A DNA stretch of 64,000 nucleotides from Vreelandella populi. Lineage in GTDB: Bacteria > Pseudomonadota > Gammaproteobacteria > Pseudomonadales > Halomonadaceae. The position numbers and the translations under genes were made by a program. The notes under the pieces were generated by a model that saw nothing but the letters and a program-made list of their open reading frames with translations, was not told the DNA's origin and did not search any database. The DNA is taken from contig NZ_RZHE01000008.1 of NCBI RefSeq assembly GCF_003989825.1, positions 309,996-373,995 of the forward strand, in the 5' to 3' direction. Below, in pieces: positions 26,530 to 39,780 of the stretch (positions within the stretch are counted from its first letter, which is position 1; each line of letters begins with the position of its first letter).

Positions 26530-27708
26530 CTACTCTGGGTCTTCCTCACCCATAAAGCCCAAACTGCCTGAATTGACCAGCTGGGTCAGCAAAGAGGCGG
26601 CGCCTTCAAGCTCAAGCACTTCTTCGTACATCGGCTCGGTGTCTGCCAGGCGTTTTGCAAGCGCCTCTGAGCAAACGTGGCCATCGCCATCGACAAACAG
26701 CGTGGTACCGCTTGTATCGCTGCGCCAGGCAAAGCGTGATCCGGGCATGTGGAAAAGCGGTTCACCCTCTTGCAGATGCGCTACCACTGCGGCTTCTTCC
26801 ATGGATGTATCCAGCGGCACAACCTGATCCATGTACTTAGGCTGAGTCATCACACGGCCAAACCACTGGGCGATTTGCTCAGGGTTGTCGAGTGTGGCCA
26901 GCATGAACTGTCGCATACGCTCAATGGCCGCATCGTCAAGCTCGCCGGTCTGGCTAGCAGGCGCCATGCCTGCATCGCTGTAGCGCTGAGAGGCAGGCAG
27001 CTGTTCGCCCAGGTAGTCGGCGTAAGAGGTAATCGACTCGTCCGCAGACGGCGCCCTGAAGCCTACCGAAATGGTCATGCAGTCATCGGTCTGGCTAACG
27101 CCGTGATGCGCCCAACCCGGCGGCAGGTACAGCATGTCGCCAGGCGCCAACGTCCAGTCGGAATCGGGCTCGATCTCAAAGGTTTCCAGAATGCGCAGGT
27201 CAATGCCCTGAACGATTGGAGCATCGTCCGGCTGCTTGCCACCCAGCTGCCAGCGACGGTGGCCGCTGGCCTGTAGTAAAAAGACATCGTACTGGTCGAT
27301 ATGCGGACCCACACTACCGCCGGGAGGGGCGTAGCTGATCATGATATCGTCCAGCCGCCAGCGGGGCAGGAAATCAAACTCGTCCATCAGCGCGGCGATA
27401 GAGGGTACGTAGTGATCTACGGCCTGAACGAGCAGACTCCAGTGGCCCTCGGGCAGGCGTTCAAACGTTGCTTCATCAAACGGGCCGTGGGAAACCTGCC
27501 AGGCACTGTCCGGGCCTTTCTCTTCGACCAGGCGTGCTTCTACGCCGGGTTCGCAGGCAAGCCCGGCAAGCTCGTCGGGCTCGATGGGGCTGACAAAATC
27601 GGGGATAGCACCACGAATCAGCAGCGGCTTCTGTTGCCAGTAGTTGGCCAAAAAATCTGCAGGCGTGAGATCGCCCAGCAGGGTGAGTGGCTTATCGTGT
27701 TGGCGCAT
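26530..27708 (-). CDS. roxA: Ribosomal protein L16 arginine hydroxylase (YcfD/RoxA-like JmjC oxygenase)
   Basis: The 392-residue iron/2-oxoglutarate oxygenase has a JmjC cupin core with the HxD iron ligands His136 and Asp138 (GPHIDQYDVFLLQ) and the distal His at 201-202 (GWAHHGVSQT). The C-terminal half is the winged-helix dimer region typical of YcfD. E. coli YcfD hydroxylates an arginine of ribosomal protein L16. AGGA lies 7 bases before the ATG. It lies 42 bases downstream of purB, close to its place near purB in E. coli, so it is probably co-transcribed with purB. Confidence 0.9.
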   Translation of the reverse strand: MRQHDKPLTLLGDLTPADFLANYWQQKPLLIRGAIPDFVSPIEPDELAGLACEPGVEARLVEEKGPDSAWQVSHGPFDEATFERLPEGHWSLLVQAVDHYVPSIAALMDEFDFLPRWRLDDIMISYAPPGGSVGPHIDQYDVFLLQASGHRRWQLGGKQPDDAPIVQGIDLRILETFEIEPDSDWTLAPGDMLYLPPGWAHHGVSQTDDCMTISVGFRAPSADESITSYADYLGEQLPASQRYSDAGMAPASQTGELDDAAIERMRQFMLATLDNPEQIAQWFGRVMTQPKYMDQVVPLDTSMEEAAVVAHLQEGEPLFHMPGSRFAWRSDTSGTTLFVDGDGHVCSEALAKRLADTEPMYEEVLELEGAASLLTQLVNSGSLGFMGEEDPE

Positions 27709-27750
27709 GGTGATATCCTAATTGAGTGGCCGTCGCGTTTGTGAAAACGC

Positions 27751-29211
<1,461 letters not shown>

Positions 29212-29221
29212 CTAAGCGGGC

Positions 29222-29863
29222 CTAGCCGAGGCTGTCCAGCGCGCGGCGCAGCGCCTTACGCTGAAAGACCAGTTTCCAGCGGCGCCCCCCTTGCTGGTGC
29301 CATAAAAGCCCGAAACGGATACCGGCCAGCAGGCAGGCCCGTACGCGCTCCGGCATCATGCGGCTTTGCAGTAAAGAGGGGTCGCCCTGTACCACAATGC
29401 GCGTTTTAAACGTTGAGATGGTCTTCTGGTAGGCTTCACCCAGGCTTGCAATCACGTTTTCATGCGTGGTGCCAAAGTGCTCTGCCTGTCCCTGAATACG
29501 GGTCAGGTGCTGGCCAAGGGAGTCCATCATGGCGTTGTTGGTGCGCAGCTTGTTCATGACCAGCAAAATTGTGAAACCGTAGCGCAGCACCACCGGGTTT
29601 GCCTGTTTGCGGCCCACCAGAGCTTCGAGAGTTTCAAGACCCCGGCGCAGGTTGTTGGGGTGGCCGCCATAAATCGCTTCGAAGCTTTCCGGGTTGGTAT
29701 CTACGGTGGCTTCAATCAGGGTATCCCAGGCGCGGGTATCTACCTGGCCGGTGCGGGCCAGCTCATCGACCAGGCTTGCAGCTTGAAACACGCCCGCCAA
29801 GGCAAGCGCCTGGCGCATAGAGGGAGAGTCCGGGGCGCGATGAATCGGCGTTGGCGTATTCAT
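29222..29863 (-). CDS. hflD: High-frequency lysogenization protein HflD
   Basis: The 213-residue, all-helical, membrane-associated protein matches E. coli HflD, which lowers lysogeny by binding the lambda CII activator. Its housekeeping role is unclear. Conserved stretches are [19 protein letters not shown] near residue 20 and [17 protein letters not shown] near residue 100. The start used is ATG 29863, which overlaps the mnmA stop by 4 bases. The frame stays open upstream into mnmA but that part is a shadow of mnmA. Order mnmA-hflD-purB is widely conserved in Gammaproteobacteria. Confidence 0.92.
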   Translation of the reverse strand: MNTPTPIHRAPDSPSMRQALALAGVFQAASLVDELARTGQVDTRAWDTLIEATVDTNPESFEAIYGGHPNNLRRGLETLEALVGRKQANPVVLRYGFTILLVMNKLRTNNAMMDSLGQHLTRIQGQAEHFGTTHENVIASLGEAYQKTISTFKTRIVVQGDPSLLQSRMMPERVRACLLAGIRFGLLWHQQGGRRWKLVFQRKALRRALDSLG

Positions 29864-31017
29864 GCGCCTGTCTCCGCGGCGTTCCAGGTGGCGCGGATAA
29901 CGCCGCCGCCCAAACAGATATCGCCATCGTAAAGCACCAGCGATTGGCCAGGCGTGACCGCCCACTGCGGATCGTCGAACGTGACTTCAACACCACCATC
30001 GGGCAGGGTGCGCATTTCACAAGGGCAGTCGCTCTGGCGGTAGCGGGTCTTGGCGGTAAACCGGCCTGACTGAGCCGGCGGCTCGCCCGCCACCCAGTCC
30101 ATGGCTTCGGTCGCCAGCGTGTCGGAATAGAGCAGTGGATGATGCTTGCCCTGCACAACGATCAACACGTTACGTTCAAGATCTTTGGCTGCCACGTACC
30201 AGGGCTCTTCCGAGTAGTTGGCAAGCCCGCCAATCCCCAGGCCCTGACGTTGGCCCAGAGTGTAGTACATCAACCCCATATGCTCGCCGATGGTATCGCC
30301 TTCAGGCGTTTCGATCGTGCCGGGCTGGGCAGGTAGGTACTGCTGTAAAAAATCGCGGAAACGGCGCTCACCGATAAAACAGATACCGGTGGAGTCTTTT
30401 TTCTTGGCGGTAATCAGGTCGTGCTGCTCGGCTAGGGCACGGACGGCCGGCTTTTCAAGCTCGCCAACGGGAAACAGCGTGCGGGCAATAGCCGCTTCGG
30501 GCACCGCGTGCAGGAAATAGCTCTGGTCCTTATTGCCATCCAGCCCTTTAAGCAGGCGTGGGCGAACATCGCTAGTGCCTTGGCGGACCCGTCCTTCACG
30601 AACATAGTGGCCGGTGGCGATTTTCTCGGCGCCCAGCATTTCCGCATACTCGAGGAACACCTTGAACTTGATTTCCCGGTTGCACAGGATGTCGGGATTG
30701 GGCGTGCGCCCGGCCTTGTACTCTTCCAGGAAATGCTCGAACACATTATCCCAGTACTCGGCGGCAAAGTTGGCTGTATGCAGCTTGATACCCAGCTTGG
30801 CACATACTGCCTCGGCGTCGGCAAGGTCTTCCTTGGCCGTGCAGTATTCAGTACCGTCGTCTTCGTCCCAATTTTTCATGAACAGGCCTTCCACCTCGTA
30901 TCCTTGCTGCTGCAGGATCAAGGCGGAAACAGACGAATCGACGCCACCCGACATGCCGACAATCACTTTGCCGGCTGCGGATGACTCGGTGATGGGTGAG
31001 CCATTGGTGGATGTCAT
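29860..31017 (-). CDS. mnmA: tRNA-specific 2-thiouridylase
   Basis: The 385-residue enzyme puts sulfur at position 2 of the wobble uridine (U34) in tRNA-Lys, tRNA-Glu and tRNA-Gln. It has the PP-loop ATP-binding motif [10 protein letters not shown] near residue 20 and the two catalytic cysteines in [12 protein letters not shown] and [10 protein letters not shown] use ATG 31017, 6 bases after GAGG; ATG 31023 abuts that site. Its stop overlaps hflD. The tRNA-Glu (UUC) genes at the end of this window encode one of its expected substrates. Confidence 0.97.
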   Translation of the reverse strand: MTSTNGSPITESSAAGKVIVGMSGGVDSSVSALILQQQGYEVEGLFMKNWDEDDGTEYCTAKEDLADAEAVCAKLGIKLHTANFAAEYWDNVFEHFLEEYKAGRTPNPDILCNREIKFKVFLEYAEMLGAEKIATGHYVREGRVRQGTSDVRPRLLKGLDGNKDQSYFLHAVPEAAIARTLFPVGELEKPAVRALAEQHDLITAKKKDSTGICFIGERRFRDFLQQYLPAQPGTIETPEGDTIGEHMGLMYYTLGQRQGLGIGGLANYSEEPWYVAAKDLERNVLIVVQGKHHPLLYSDTLATEAMDWVAGEPPAQSGRFTAKTRYRQSDCPCEMRTLPDGGVEVTFDDPQWAVTPGQSLVLYDGDICLGGGVIRATWNAAETGA

Positions 31018-31090
31018 TGGCATCCTCGGTTGAAGTGGTATGCAATTGGGCGGTGATTATACACGATGGGGGGTTGGTGCTTCGAGTGCT

Positions 31091-31546
31091 TCACTCTTGA
31101 ATGACGTTCAATGGATAGCAGCGTTCGCTGACAGCGTCCTCAATGCGCTTGAGTACCAGCGGGCTTCTTAAACGGTTTTCGGCATTCAAGGCGCGGATTT
31201 CGTCAAGCGTCAGCCAGTGTGTCGCGACAATATCGGCATCTAACGGCGTGTCGAGAAAGCTCGCCGGTTCGGCTAAAAAACCGTGGCTATGAAAGGTTTG
31301 CCCGCCGGGGGCGTGAAAAACATACAGCCCCAGGTAGCCGGTGAGCGTGACACGCCAGGCGGTCTCTTCCTCTACCTCGCGAAGAACGGCGGCCATGGGC
31401 CCTTCGCCGGCTTCGACATGCCCGGCCGGCTGATTGAATACCGTTTTGGGGCCGCCCTTGGCTTCTTCTACCAATAAAAACCGGTTATCCCGCTGAATGA
31501 CGCAGGCGGCTGTACTGTGAATGGCGATGCTTCGGGTAGTGCTCAT
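31091..31546 (-). CDS. nudJ: Nudix hydrolase, NudJ-like
   Basis: The 151-residue protein has a Nudix box GHVEAGE-x7-REVEEETAW near residue 38; the consensus Gly near the end is Ala. E. coli NudJ is a nucleoside tri- and diphosphatase that also cleaves HMP-pyrophosphate. I start it at ATG 31546, which overlaps the rluE stop by 4 bases (ATGA) and follows AGGAAG. The rluE-nudJ-mnmA order is as in E. coli. Confidence 0.85.
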   Translation of the reverse strand: MSTTRSIAIHSTAACVIQRDNRFLLVEEAKGGPKTVFNQPAGHVEAGEGPMAAVLREVEEETAWRVTLTGYLGLYVFHAPGGQTFHSHGFLAEPASFLDTPLDADIVATHWLTLDEIRALNAENRLRSPLVLKRIEDAVSERCYPLNVIQE

Positions 31547-32154
31547 GAGGTCTTCCTGTGGCGAGATACGGCCGGTTTGCCCGAGCGCCTGGTACTTTGC
31601 GCTTGGCGTGGGGCGTGCAGGGTTTCCTTGCGCCACTGGCCGAGTTGCAGGTCGCCCAGTTGCCAGGGGCCGATCGAGGCGCGAATCAACCTGAGTGTGG
31701 GAAACCCTACGTGGGCGGTCATGCGGCGTACCTGGCGGTTGCGCCCTTCGCTGATGGTAAGTTCAAGCCATGAAGTAGAGGGGTGGCGTTTCGGGTCTAT
31801 GGCAGGCTCACGAGGGGCTAGAGCTGGCGGTCCTATCAACCGCGCCTTGGCAGGGCGGGTAGGGCCGTCTTTCAAGGTAATACCGGTGCGCAGCGCGTTG
31901 AGCGCCTTGTCATCAATCTGGCCTTCCAGTTGCACCCAGTACGTTTTGGGCTGCTTGTGACGTGGGTGAGCGATACGGTGAATAAGCGCGCCGTCATCGC
32001 TGAGTAACAGAAGGCCTTCAGAGTCATAATCAAGCCGGCCGGCCGCATAAACACCGGGTACATCAATAACGTCGGCCAGGGTTGCCCGCCCCTCGGTATC
32101 CGTGAACTGGGAGAGCATGCGGTAGGGTTTGTGCAGTAAATATAGGCTGCTCAT
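31543..32154 (-). CDS. rluE: 23S rRNA pseudouridine synthase, RluE/RsuA family
   Basis: The 203-residue synthase lacks the N-terminal S4 domain, as in RluE. It contains the catalytic motif GRLDYDSEGLL (catalytic Asp) near residue 42 and the late EGRNRQVRRMTAHVGFPTLRLIR. It should isomerise a uridine in 23S rRNA (position 2457 in E. coli). I use ATG 32154; the frame extends to TTG 32190 with no better ribosome site. It is divergent from icd, as in E. coli. Confidence 0.85.
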   Translation of the reverse strand: MSSLYLLHKPYRMLSQFTDTEGRATLADVIDVPGVYAAGRLDYDSEGLLLLSDDGALIHRIAHPRHKQPKTYWVQLEGQIDDKALNALRTGITLKDGPTRPAKARLIGPPALAPREPAIDPKRHPSTSWLELTISEGRNRQVRRMTAHVGFPTLRLIRASIGPWQLGDLQLGQWRKETLHAPRQAQSTRRSGKPAVSRHRKTS

Positions 32155-32350
32155 AAAGTCTCTTACATCTTGCGCCGGATTTGTCGACAATCTCTCATGC
32201 GGTTAAAGTGCAGCGCTGGTATACTCCTGCGTGACCGCTGGAGTCGTCGTCAACACCACCGAAGTGATAGTAAAGCAGCGCGTTAGCTGCTTAGTGCGCT
32301 TCGCGGCACGGGCTATCGTCGAATGAGCCGCGTAGCTTAGGATTTTATAA

Positions 32351-34618
<2,268 letters not shown>

Positions 34619-34655
34619 CGTCGCATCGCCTTGGGCTACCGGGGCGTTGTAGCAT

Positions 34656-34688
34656 AACCCTCGTCCCTGTAATGGGCGGGGGTTTTTT
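34656..34688 (+). terminator. Terminator of icd
   Basis: The stem AACCCTCG-T-CCC / GGGCGGGGGTT has one bulged T and a 6-base loop, and runs into TTTTTT. It lies 38 bases after the icd stop. Confidence 0.8.
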
Positions 34689-34830
34689 GACTTTTGCGGT
34701 ATGCTATTTTTAGTACCGTGTGAACCCTTGTAGAACTTGAGCGTCATAGCTATTGACTGGTCACTATTGCGGGTTGCAATTGCTGAGTAGCACAGGCTGG
34801 GTCGTTCCTGAGTCTTTGAGATAACCAACA

Positions 34831-35211
34831 GTGCAATCTATGTCCAAGTTAGCGTTTGAGGTAACAGCGGCTTCCCATGGGATGGCCGGTATGACACGAC
34901 CTGATATGCCCGATGATGGGGATACTGCCGTTCAGCAGGCTAAGCCCGAGCTGGCGCAGCCGCCTCTATATAAGGTCGTGTTACATAATGACGATTACAC
35001 ACCCATGGATTTTGTCATTGAGGTGCTGCAAGAATTTTTCAGTATGGACAGCGAGAAGGCTGTTCAGATAATGCTTGCTGTACATACCCAGGGTAAGGCG
35101 ACCTGTGGCATTTTCACTCGCGATATCGCAGAAACGAAAAGTCATCAGGTAAATGAATACGCCCGTGAATGCGAGCATCCGCTGATGAGTGATATTGAGG
35201 CTGCAAATTAA
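34831..35211 (+). CDS. clpS: ATP-dependent Clp protease adaptor ClpS
   Basis: The 126-residue adaptor delivers N-degron substrates to ClpAP. The core domain begins near residue 45 ([16 protein letters not shown]), with the N-end-rule pocket residues in [11 protein letters not shown] and the [22 protein letters not shown] segment. About 40 residues precede the core, longer than in E. coli, and they are low in structure. Two starts are possible, GTG 34831 and ATG 34840; neither has a clear ribosome site. It lies 140 bases upstream of clpA, the usual pairing. Confidence 0.95.
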   Translation: MQSMSKLAFEVTAASHGMAGMTRPDMPDDGDTAVQQAKPELAQPPLYKVVLHNDDYTPMDFVIEVLQEFFSMDSEKAVQIMLAVHTQGKATCGIFTRDIAETKSHQVNEYARECEHPLMSDIEAAN

Positions 35212-35306
35212 CAGCATTGATAAAAATTTGTCAGCGAAGGCTTGCAACCCTGCCATTTGTACCCGATGTTGAAAGTACCGGTCGATTAAACTGATCCGAC
35301 GCAAGT

Positions 35307-35329
35307 CCTAGGGGGCGATACGCCCTAGG
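35307..35329 (+). promoter_or_regulatory. Hairpin between clpS and clpA
   Basis: CCTAGGG-GG-CG / CGCCCTAGG with a 3-base loop sits 22 bases before the clpA start. No T run follows, so it is not a classical terminator; it may shape clpA mRNA. Confidence 0.4.
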
Positions 35330-35351
35330 TAGTAGCTAAAAGGGGACTGCC

Positions 35352-37628
35352 ATGCTGAGCAAAGAACTTGAACTGACCCTGAACACGGCCTTTACCGTGG
35401 CCCGCTCAAAGCGCCACGAGTTCATGACGGTTGAACACCTGCTGCTGGCGTTGCTGGACAATGCCTCGGCAGTGGATGTGTTAAAGGCGTGTGGGGCAAA
35501 CCTCGACAAGCTGCGATCCGATCTGCAGGATTTTATCAATTCGACCACACCGTTGATTCCTGAAGGCCATGGGGATCGTGAAACGCAGCCTACGCTCGGT
35601 TTTCAGCGTGTGCTGCAGCGTGCGGTGTTCCACGTTCAATCGTCGGGAAAAAGTGAAGTTACCGGCGCCAACGTGCTTGTCGCTATTTTTTCTGAACAGG
35701 AAAGCCAAGCGGTCTATTTCCTCAAGCAGCAAAGCGTTGCTCGAGTAGATGCCGTCAACTACATCGCCCACGGTATTTCCAAGGTGGCAGGCCATGGTCC
35801 GTCACAATCAACCTCCTCCCAAGAGGGTGAGGATGTTGAAGAGGGCGCGACTGAAGGCGGCACACATCCGCTTAACGGATACGCCACCAACCTTAACGAG
35901 CAGGCACGGCTAGGCAAGATCGACCCCTTGATTGGGCGTGATCATGAGCTTGAGCGCGTGGTACAGATTCTCGCTCGGCGGCGTAAAAACAACCCGCTGT
36001 TGGTTGGCGAAGCTGGCGTAGGTAAAACCGCCGTAGCAGAAGGGCTTGCCAAGCGTATTGTTGAAGAAGATGTACCCGATGTCATTGCGGATGCAGTTGT
36101 GTATTCGCTGGATATGGGCGCCTTGCTTGCTGGCACCAAGTACCGCGGCGATTTTGAAAAGCGTCTGAAAAGCCTTTTAGGCGAGCTGCGTAAACAGCCA
36201 AATGCAGTACTGTTTATTGATGAAATCCACACCGTCATCGGCGCGGGTGCGGCCTCAGGTGGGGTAATGGATGCGTCCAACCTTCTGAAACCGCTGCTCT
36301 CTTCAGGCGAGTTGCGGTGTATTGGTTCGACGACTTTCCAGGAATTCCGCGGTATTTTTGAAAAGGATCGCGCGCTCGCGCGTCGTTTCCAGAAGGTGGA
36401 TGTGCTGGCGCCGTCCGTTGACGACACCATCAAGATTCTCAAAGGTCTGCGTTCGCGCTTTGAAGAGCATCACGAACTCAAGTACACCGATGGGGCACTT
36501 GAGAGCGCGGCGCGTCTGGCCGATCGTTATATCAACGACCGCCATCTGCCCGACAAGGCGATTGATGTGATCGATGAAGCGGGCGCTCACCAGCGTCTAT
36601 TGCCGCCGGAAGTGCGTGCTAACACCATTGATGTTGAGCAGGTGGAAGCCATTGTGGCGTCCATTGCGCGTATTCCGCCGAAGAGCGTTTCAAGCTCTGA
36701 CCGTAAGCTGCTTGAGAAGCTTGACCGCGATCTGAAGATGCTGGTATTTGGACAGAACGAGGCAATCGACACGCTTTCAGCTGCTATCAAGCTGTCGCGT
36801 GCCGGACTCAAGTCGCCGGATAAGCCGGTGGGTAGTTTCCTGTTTGCTGGGCCTACCGGGGTGGGTAAAACCGAAGTGGCCAAGCAGCTTGCCCATATCA
36901 TGGGTATCGAGCTTGTACGCTTTGACATGTCCGAGTACATGGAGCGTCACACCGTATCACGCTTGATTGGTGCACCTCCTGGCTACGTTGGTTACGATCA
37001 GGGCGGCCTGCTGACTGAAGCCGTTACCAAGCAGCCCCACTGCGTGTTGCTGCTGGATGAAATCGAAAAGGCGCACCCGGAAGTCTTTAACCTGTTGCTA
37101 CAGGTCATGGACCATGGCCGCTTGACCGACAATAACGGGCGTGAAGCCGATTTCCGCCACGTGATCCTGATCATGACGTCTAACGCGGGCGCTGAGCAGG
37201 CATCACGTCGCTCGATCGGCTTCCAGAATCAGGATCATTCGACGGATGCCATGGAAGTCATTCGGCGGACCTTCTCGCCGGAATTCCGCAACCGCTTGGA
37301 TGGCATCATTCAGTTCCATGCGCTGCCGACGTCAGTCGTGCGTAACGTCGTCGACAAGTTCCTGATCGAGCTGCAAGCGCAGCTGGATGAGAAGCGCGTG
37401 CAACTGGATGTCGACGATACCGCGCGGGACTGGCTGGCCGAGAAGGGCTACGACCCGGACATGGGTGCTCGCCCCATGGCGCGCCTGATTCAGGAGAAAC
37501 TCAAGAAGCCGCTTGCTGAAATGATTCTGTTTGGCGAGCTGGCGGATAATGGCGGGATTGTGCATGTCAGTCTGGAGGAGGGGGAGTTGCATCTCTCCAC
37601 CGAGACTGAAATGGCGGATGCGCCCTGA
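35352..37628 (+). CDS. clpA: ATP-dependent Clp protease ATP-binding subunit ClpA
   Basis: This 758-residue AAA+ unfoldase has the same size as E. coli ClpA. It has an N-terminal repeat domain (residues 1-140) that binds ClpS, a linker rich in Glu and Gly, then D1 (Walker A GEAGVGKTAV near residue 220) and D2 (Walker A GPTGVGKTEV near residue 500). The DEIEKAHPEVFNLLLQVMDHG segment carries Walker B of D2. It unfolds proteins for the ClpP chamber. AGGGG lies 7 bases before the ATG. Confidence 0.97.
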   Translation: MLSKELELTLNTAFTVARSKRHEFMTVEHLLLALLDNASAVDVLKACGANLDKLRSDLQDFINSTTPLIPEGHGDRETQPTLGFQRVLQRAVFHVQSSGKSEVTGANVLVAIFSEQESQAVYFLKQQSVARVDAVNYIAHGISKVAGHGPSQSTSSQEGEDVEEGATEGGTHPLNGYATNLNEQARLGKIDPLIGRDHELERVVQILARRRKNNPLLVGEAGVGKTAVAEGLAKRIVEEDVPDVIADAVVYSLDMGALLAGTKYRGDFEKRLKSLLGELRKQPNAVLFIDEIHTVIGAGAASGGVMDASNLLKPLLSSGELRCIGSTTFQEFRGIFEKDRALARRFQKVDVLAPSVDDTIKILKGLRSRFEEHHELKYTDGALESAARLADRYINDRHLPDKAIDVIDEAGAHQRLLPPEVRANTIDVEQVEAIVASIARIPPKSVSSSDRKLLEKLDRDLKMLVFGQNEAIDTLSAAIKLSRAGLKSPDKPVGSFLFAGPTGVGKTEVAKQLAHIMGIELVRFDMSEYMERHTVSRLIGAPPGYVGYDQGGLLTEAVTKQPHCVLLLDEIEKAHPEVFNLLLQVMDHGRLTDNNGREADFRHVILIMTSNAGAEQASRRSIGFQNQDHSTDAMEVIRRTFSPEFRNRLDGIIQFHALPTSVVRNVVDKFLIELQAQLDEKRVQLDVDDTARDWLAEKGYDPDMGARPMARLIQEKLKKPLAEMILFGELADNGGIVHVSLEEGELHLSTETEMADAP

Positions 37629-37686
37629 AAAGGGCGCTAAGATCGCCTTGATGCGTAGCGCCTAAACATGCAGTAGATTGCCACAG

Positions 37687-37710
37687 CGCCCTGTCTTCGA
37701 CGGGGCGTTG
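37687..37710 (+). terminator. Probable terminator after clpA
   Basis: A 9-bp stem CGCCCTGTC / GACGGGGCG (one G-T pair) with a TTC loop is followed by a weak T-rich tail (TTGTCGT). It lies between convergent clpA and infA. Confidence 0.5.
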
Positions 37711-37765
37711 TCGTATACAGGTGATGGCACCGACTGCTGACTAGCTGAATAGGCGTTATAAAGGC

Positions 37766-37984
37766 TTAGCGCGAGCGGTAGACAATACGGCCTTTGGACA
37801 GGTCGTACGGTGTCAGTTCCACTTTCACCTTGTCACCGGTCAGGATGCGGATGTAGTTTTTACGCATTTTTCCAGAGATATGCGCAGTAACAACGTGGCC
37901 GTTTTCAAGCTCAACACGGAACATGGTGTTGGGAAGGGTATCAACAATCACGCCTTCCATTTCAATATGATCTTCGCGTGCCAT
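37766..37984 (-). CDS. infA: Translation initiation factor IF-1
   Basis: The 72-residue S1/OB-fold protein binds the 30S A site during initiation. The sequence begins [19 protein letters not shown] and contains [22 protein letters not shown], the RNA-binding core. AGGA lies 9 bases before the ATG. It sits between clpA and bpt, as in many Gammaproteobacteria. Confidence 0.98.
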   Translation of the reverse strand: MAREDHIEMEGVIVDTLPNTMFRVELENGHVVTAHISGKMRKNYIRILTGDKVKVELTPYDLSKGRIVYRSR

Positions 37985-38131
37985 ATAGGCAGATCCTCAC
38001 TTATTTAACGTAGTTAGCAAACCAAAACCGTTTCAGGATTCAAGTGCCAGATCGCTGGCCCATAAGAAACAGCGCTATATTGTGCCGTAAGCCCGTCGTC
38101 AAGGCAAAAAAGCTGGCCCAATTTACGCATA

Positions 38132-38866
38132 TTAGCGAATCAGCGGCCGCCAATGCCCCCCATCCAACAGCTCAGTAGGCGAAAAATCCTGCTTGTAGCG
38201 CATTTTACGACACTCCTCTATCCAATATCCCAGATAGAGATGCGGCAGGGATTTTTCAACACAGAGTTCAATCAGCTTGAGCACCGCCAGTGTGCCCAAC
38301 GAGCGTCTATCCAGCGTATCGCCAACTCCAAAGAAGGTATAGATGGCGGATAGGCCGTGCTCCAGCTGATCGAACGCCGATACAGCCACCAGCTCTTCAC
38401 CCAGGTACATCTCCAACAGGTAGGCATAGGGCTCTGACAGGGTTAAAAAGGTCTGGTACTGTTCGCGGCTAGGCGGGTACATATCGCCGTCAGCATGGCG
38501 TTGACGAATATACTCTGCGTAAAGCGCATAATGGCGTGCTTCATAGCGCGCAGGCACGATACGCGTGGTAATGTCCGCATTACGTCGCCAGACCTTGCGT
38601 TGCGAGCGGTTGGCAGTGAACTGCTCAACCGGAATGCGTACAGAGCGGCAGGCGTTGCAGTTTTCGCAATGCGGTCGATACAGATGCCGTCCGCTTCGCC
38701 TGAAGCCAAGCAGGGATAGCGAATCATAGACGCCGCGGCCAGGTGACTCCTGTGGATCCAGAAAAAGCGTTGTTGCCTCTTTATGGGGTAGATAGCTGCA
38801 GATATGCGGCACGGTAAGAAAAAAGCGCAGATCCCGCACTGGCCCACGAGGAGCATTACTACTCAC
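38132..38866 (-). CDS. bpt: Aspartate/glutamate leucyltransferase (Bpt, arginyltransferase family)
   Basis: The 244-residue ATE-family protein transfers leucine from Leu-tRNA to proteins that begin with Asp or Glu, marking them for ClpS-ClpAP. Conserved residues are the cysteines in CENCNACRSVRIP near residue 60, plus SLLGFRRSGRHLYRPHC and a late LYLGYWIEECRKMRYK. It starts at GTG 38866, 6 bases after GGAGG. It lies 43 bases downstream of aat in the same direction, so the two N-degron transferases are probably one operon. Confidence 0.93.
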   Translation of the reverse strand: MSSNAPRGPVRDLRFFLTVPHICSYLPHKEATTLFLDPQESPGRGVYDSLSLLGFRRSGRHLYRPHCENCNACRSVRIPVEQFTANRSQRKVWRRNADITTRIVPARYEARHYALYAEYIRQRHADGDMYPPSREQYQTFLTLSEPYAYLLEMYLGEELVAVSAFDQLEHGLSAIYTFFGVGDTLDRRSLGTLAVLKLIELCVEKSLPHLYLGYWIEECRKMRYKQDFSPTELLDGGHWRPLIR

Positions 38867-38909
38867 AGCTTTCCTCCCGTATAACGTAGCTTAACAGCGT
38901 AATTTAAAC

Positions 38910-39662
38910 CTACCAGCGTACAGAATTACCCTTGCTGGGTATGGCGCTTAACCAGGGTGATGCCGGCACTTGGGGAGCTTCATCGGATGATGAGACACCA
39001 AATGCCTTTTCAGGCAGCCACTGTTCAAGATAGTTGATGAACGTCTCGCGAGCGACTGTTGTTGCCCCAAGGCTTGCCAAGTGCGGTGTATGCATCTGGC
39101 AATCTATCAGCTTGCCGCAATGAGCCTGCATGGCGCCTGCCAGATGGGCGAGGGCTACCTTGGAAGCATCCGGCACATTTGAGAACATGGACTCGCCAAA
39201 AAACACCGGCCCCATAGCCAGGCCATAGAGACCACCTACCAGTTGGCCCGCTTGGTGTACCTCGATACTATGTGCAATACCTAGACGATTGAGCGTGACG
39301 TAGGCATTGTACATCTCATCGGTGATCCACGTGCCGATGTCTTCGGCTCGTGGTGCGGCACACGCATTAATTACGTGCTCAAAATGTTGATTCAGGGTAA
39401 CGTCAAATCCCCCATTACGTAGCCGTTTTGCTAAGCTACGGCGCAGCTTGAACTGCTCAGGGCGAAGCACCATGCGCGGATCAGGACTCCACCATAAAAT
39501 GGGATCGTCATCGCTGTACCATGGGAAAATTCCGCGTCGGTACGCTTCCACCAACCAGGGCGGTGAAAGGTCGCCACCGGCGGCCAGCAGGCCATTGGGC
39601 GAATCCAGCGCAATGGCGGTAGACGGAAATGTGGGATATGGCGATGAAAGCCAGGGTAGCAT
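38910..39662 (-). CDS. aat: Leucyl/phenylalanyl-tRNA-protein transferase
   Basis: The 250-residue enzyme adds Leu or Phe to proteins with N-terminal Arg or Lys. The N-terminus contains FPSTAIALDSPNGLLAAGGDLSPPWLVEAY. The core holds GIFPWYSDDDPILWWSPDPRMVL and GGLYGLAMGPVFFGESMFS, all family hallmarks. AGGAG lies 7 bases before the ATG. Together with bpt, clpS and clpA, the whole known N-degron branch lies within 5 kb. ftsK is divergent. Confidence 0.97.
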   Translation of the reverse strand: MLPWLSSPYPTFPSTAIALDSPNGLLAAGGDLSPPWLVEAYRRGIFPWYSDDDPILWWSPDPRMVLRPEQFKLRRSLAKRLRNGGFDVTLNQHFEHVINACAAPRAEDIGTWITDEMYNAYVTLNRLGIAHSIEVHQAGQLVGGLYGLAMGPVFFGESMFSNVPDASKVALAHLAGAMQAHCGKLIDCQMHTPHLASLGATTVARETFINYLEQWLPEKAFGVSSSDEAPQVPASPWLSAIPSKGNSVRW

Positions 39663-39780
39663 TATTTGCTCCTGTTACTGAGCACTTGATGAGAAGCTCT
39701 GTGACGGCGGAAGGATGCTCGGTATGATGCAAACTCGCAAGTAGATTAAAGACGCCATTGAGGTGTAAGGGGAGAATCGC

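Noticed and set aside
29864..29965. Upstream extension of hflD into mnmA
   Set aside because: The extra residues are a shadow of the mnmA 3' end, and the ATGA overlap gives the family start.
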